5,418 nucleotides of DNA from NCBI GenBank assembly GCA_016934535.1, contig JAFGSQ010000068.1:1-5418 (forward strand), given 5' to 3'. Shown here in pieces: positions 5,333-5,418 of the stretch (positions within the stretch are counted from its first letter, which is position 1; every line of letters begins with the position of its first letter). This DNA comes from a candidate division WOR-3 bacterium. Lineage in GTDB: Bacteria; SDB-A. Position numbers and translations under genes: made by a program. The notes under the pieces were generated by a model, which made no database searches, was not told the origin of the DNA, and saw nothing but the letters and a program-made list of their open reading frames with translations.

Positions 5333-5406
5333 TCACCCGTACGGGACTCGAACCCGTACTCTTCGGCTTGAAAGGCCGATGTGTTAACCACTTACACTAA
5401 CGGGTG
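5333..5406 (-). tRNA. trnE(uuc): tRNA-Glu (anticodon UUC)
   Basis: A complete cloverleaf can be folded by eye: 7-bp acceptor CACCCGT/ACGGGTG, T8-A9, D stem GTGT/ACAC with loop AAGTGGTTA, anticodon stem TCGGC/GCCGA with loop CTTTCAA, 5-base variable loop, and T arm ACGGG-TTCGAGT-CCCGT. The anticodon TTC is at 5372-5370 and reads GAA/GAG. The loop CTTTCA and the UUC anticodon are typical of bacterial tRNA-Glu. The discriminator is A (5333). CCA is not encoded, so a CCA-adding enzyme is needed. The first acceptor pair is C1:G72, not the usual G1:C72. Confidence 0.96.
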
Positions 5407-5418
5407 TTTTTTTTACAC

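Overview
All annotated genes lie on the minus strand, so the window is transcribed from right to left. It holds six protein genes and one tRNA, packed with short gaps. The DNA is moderately AT-rich. There is no mobile element, CRISPR array or integrase. One secreted protein ends in a domain resembling the type IX secretion sorting signal. Three of the six protein genes lack a visible Shine-Dalgarno sequence, and the tRNA has no encoded CCA. This fits a didermic bacterium of the FCB group or an uncultured candidate phylum of the WOR-3/Cloacimonadota kind. The lineage call is an inference from style, not from a marker gene.

Reading in the direction of transcription: a tRNA-Glu(UUC) gene (5333-5406) is followed by a GC-rich hairpin. 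The hairpin ends about 11 bases before a 522-residue exported protein of the GHL10 glycoside-hydrolase-like family (3718-5286). Eight bases after its stop codon begins a membrane protein with three transmembrane helices and three PASTA domains but no kinase or transpeptidase domain (2654-3709). GHL10 proteins include enzymes acting on peptidoglycan glycan strands, and PASTA domains bind peptidoglycan or muropeptides. The pair therefore looks like a cell-envelope module: one protein cuts or holds glycan, the other is a membrane-anchored wall binder.

After a 165-base gap carrying a good sigma-70-type promoter comes a compact operon of three different small heat shock proteins (Hsp20/alpha-crystallin family; 2093-2488, 1710-2078, 1218-1697). 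The genes are 12-14 bases apart and each has a strong Shine-Dalgarno sequence. All three keep the alpha-crystallin core and the C-terminal IXI motif, but their N-terminal arms are about 33, 17 and 52 residues. This suggests division of labour or mixed oligomers that hold unfolding proteins. The operon ends in in-frame triple stop codons and a 12-bp hairpin.

The last gene (22-1146) encodes an exported protein with a GATase1/DUF4350-like region and a C-terminal sorting-like domain. It is probably an independent unit.

The points most worth following up are the three-member sHsp operon, the GHL10/PASTA pair, the stand-alone three-helix PASTA protein, and the tRNA-hairpin-GHL10 junction.
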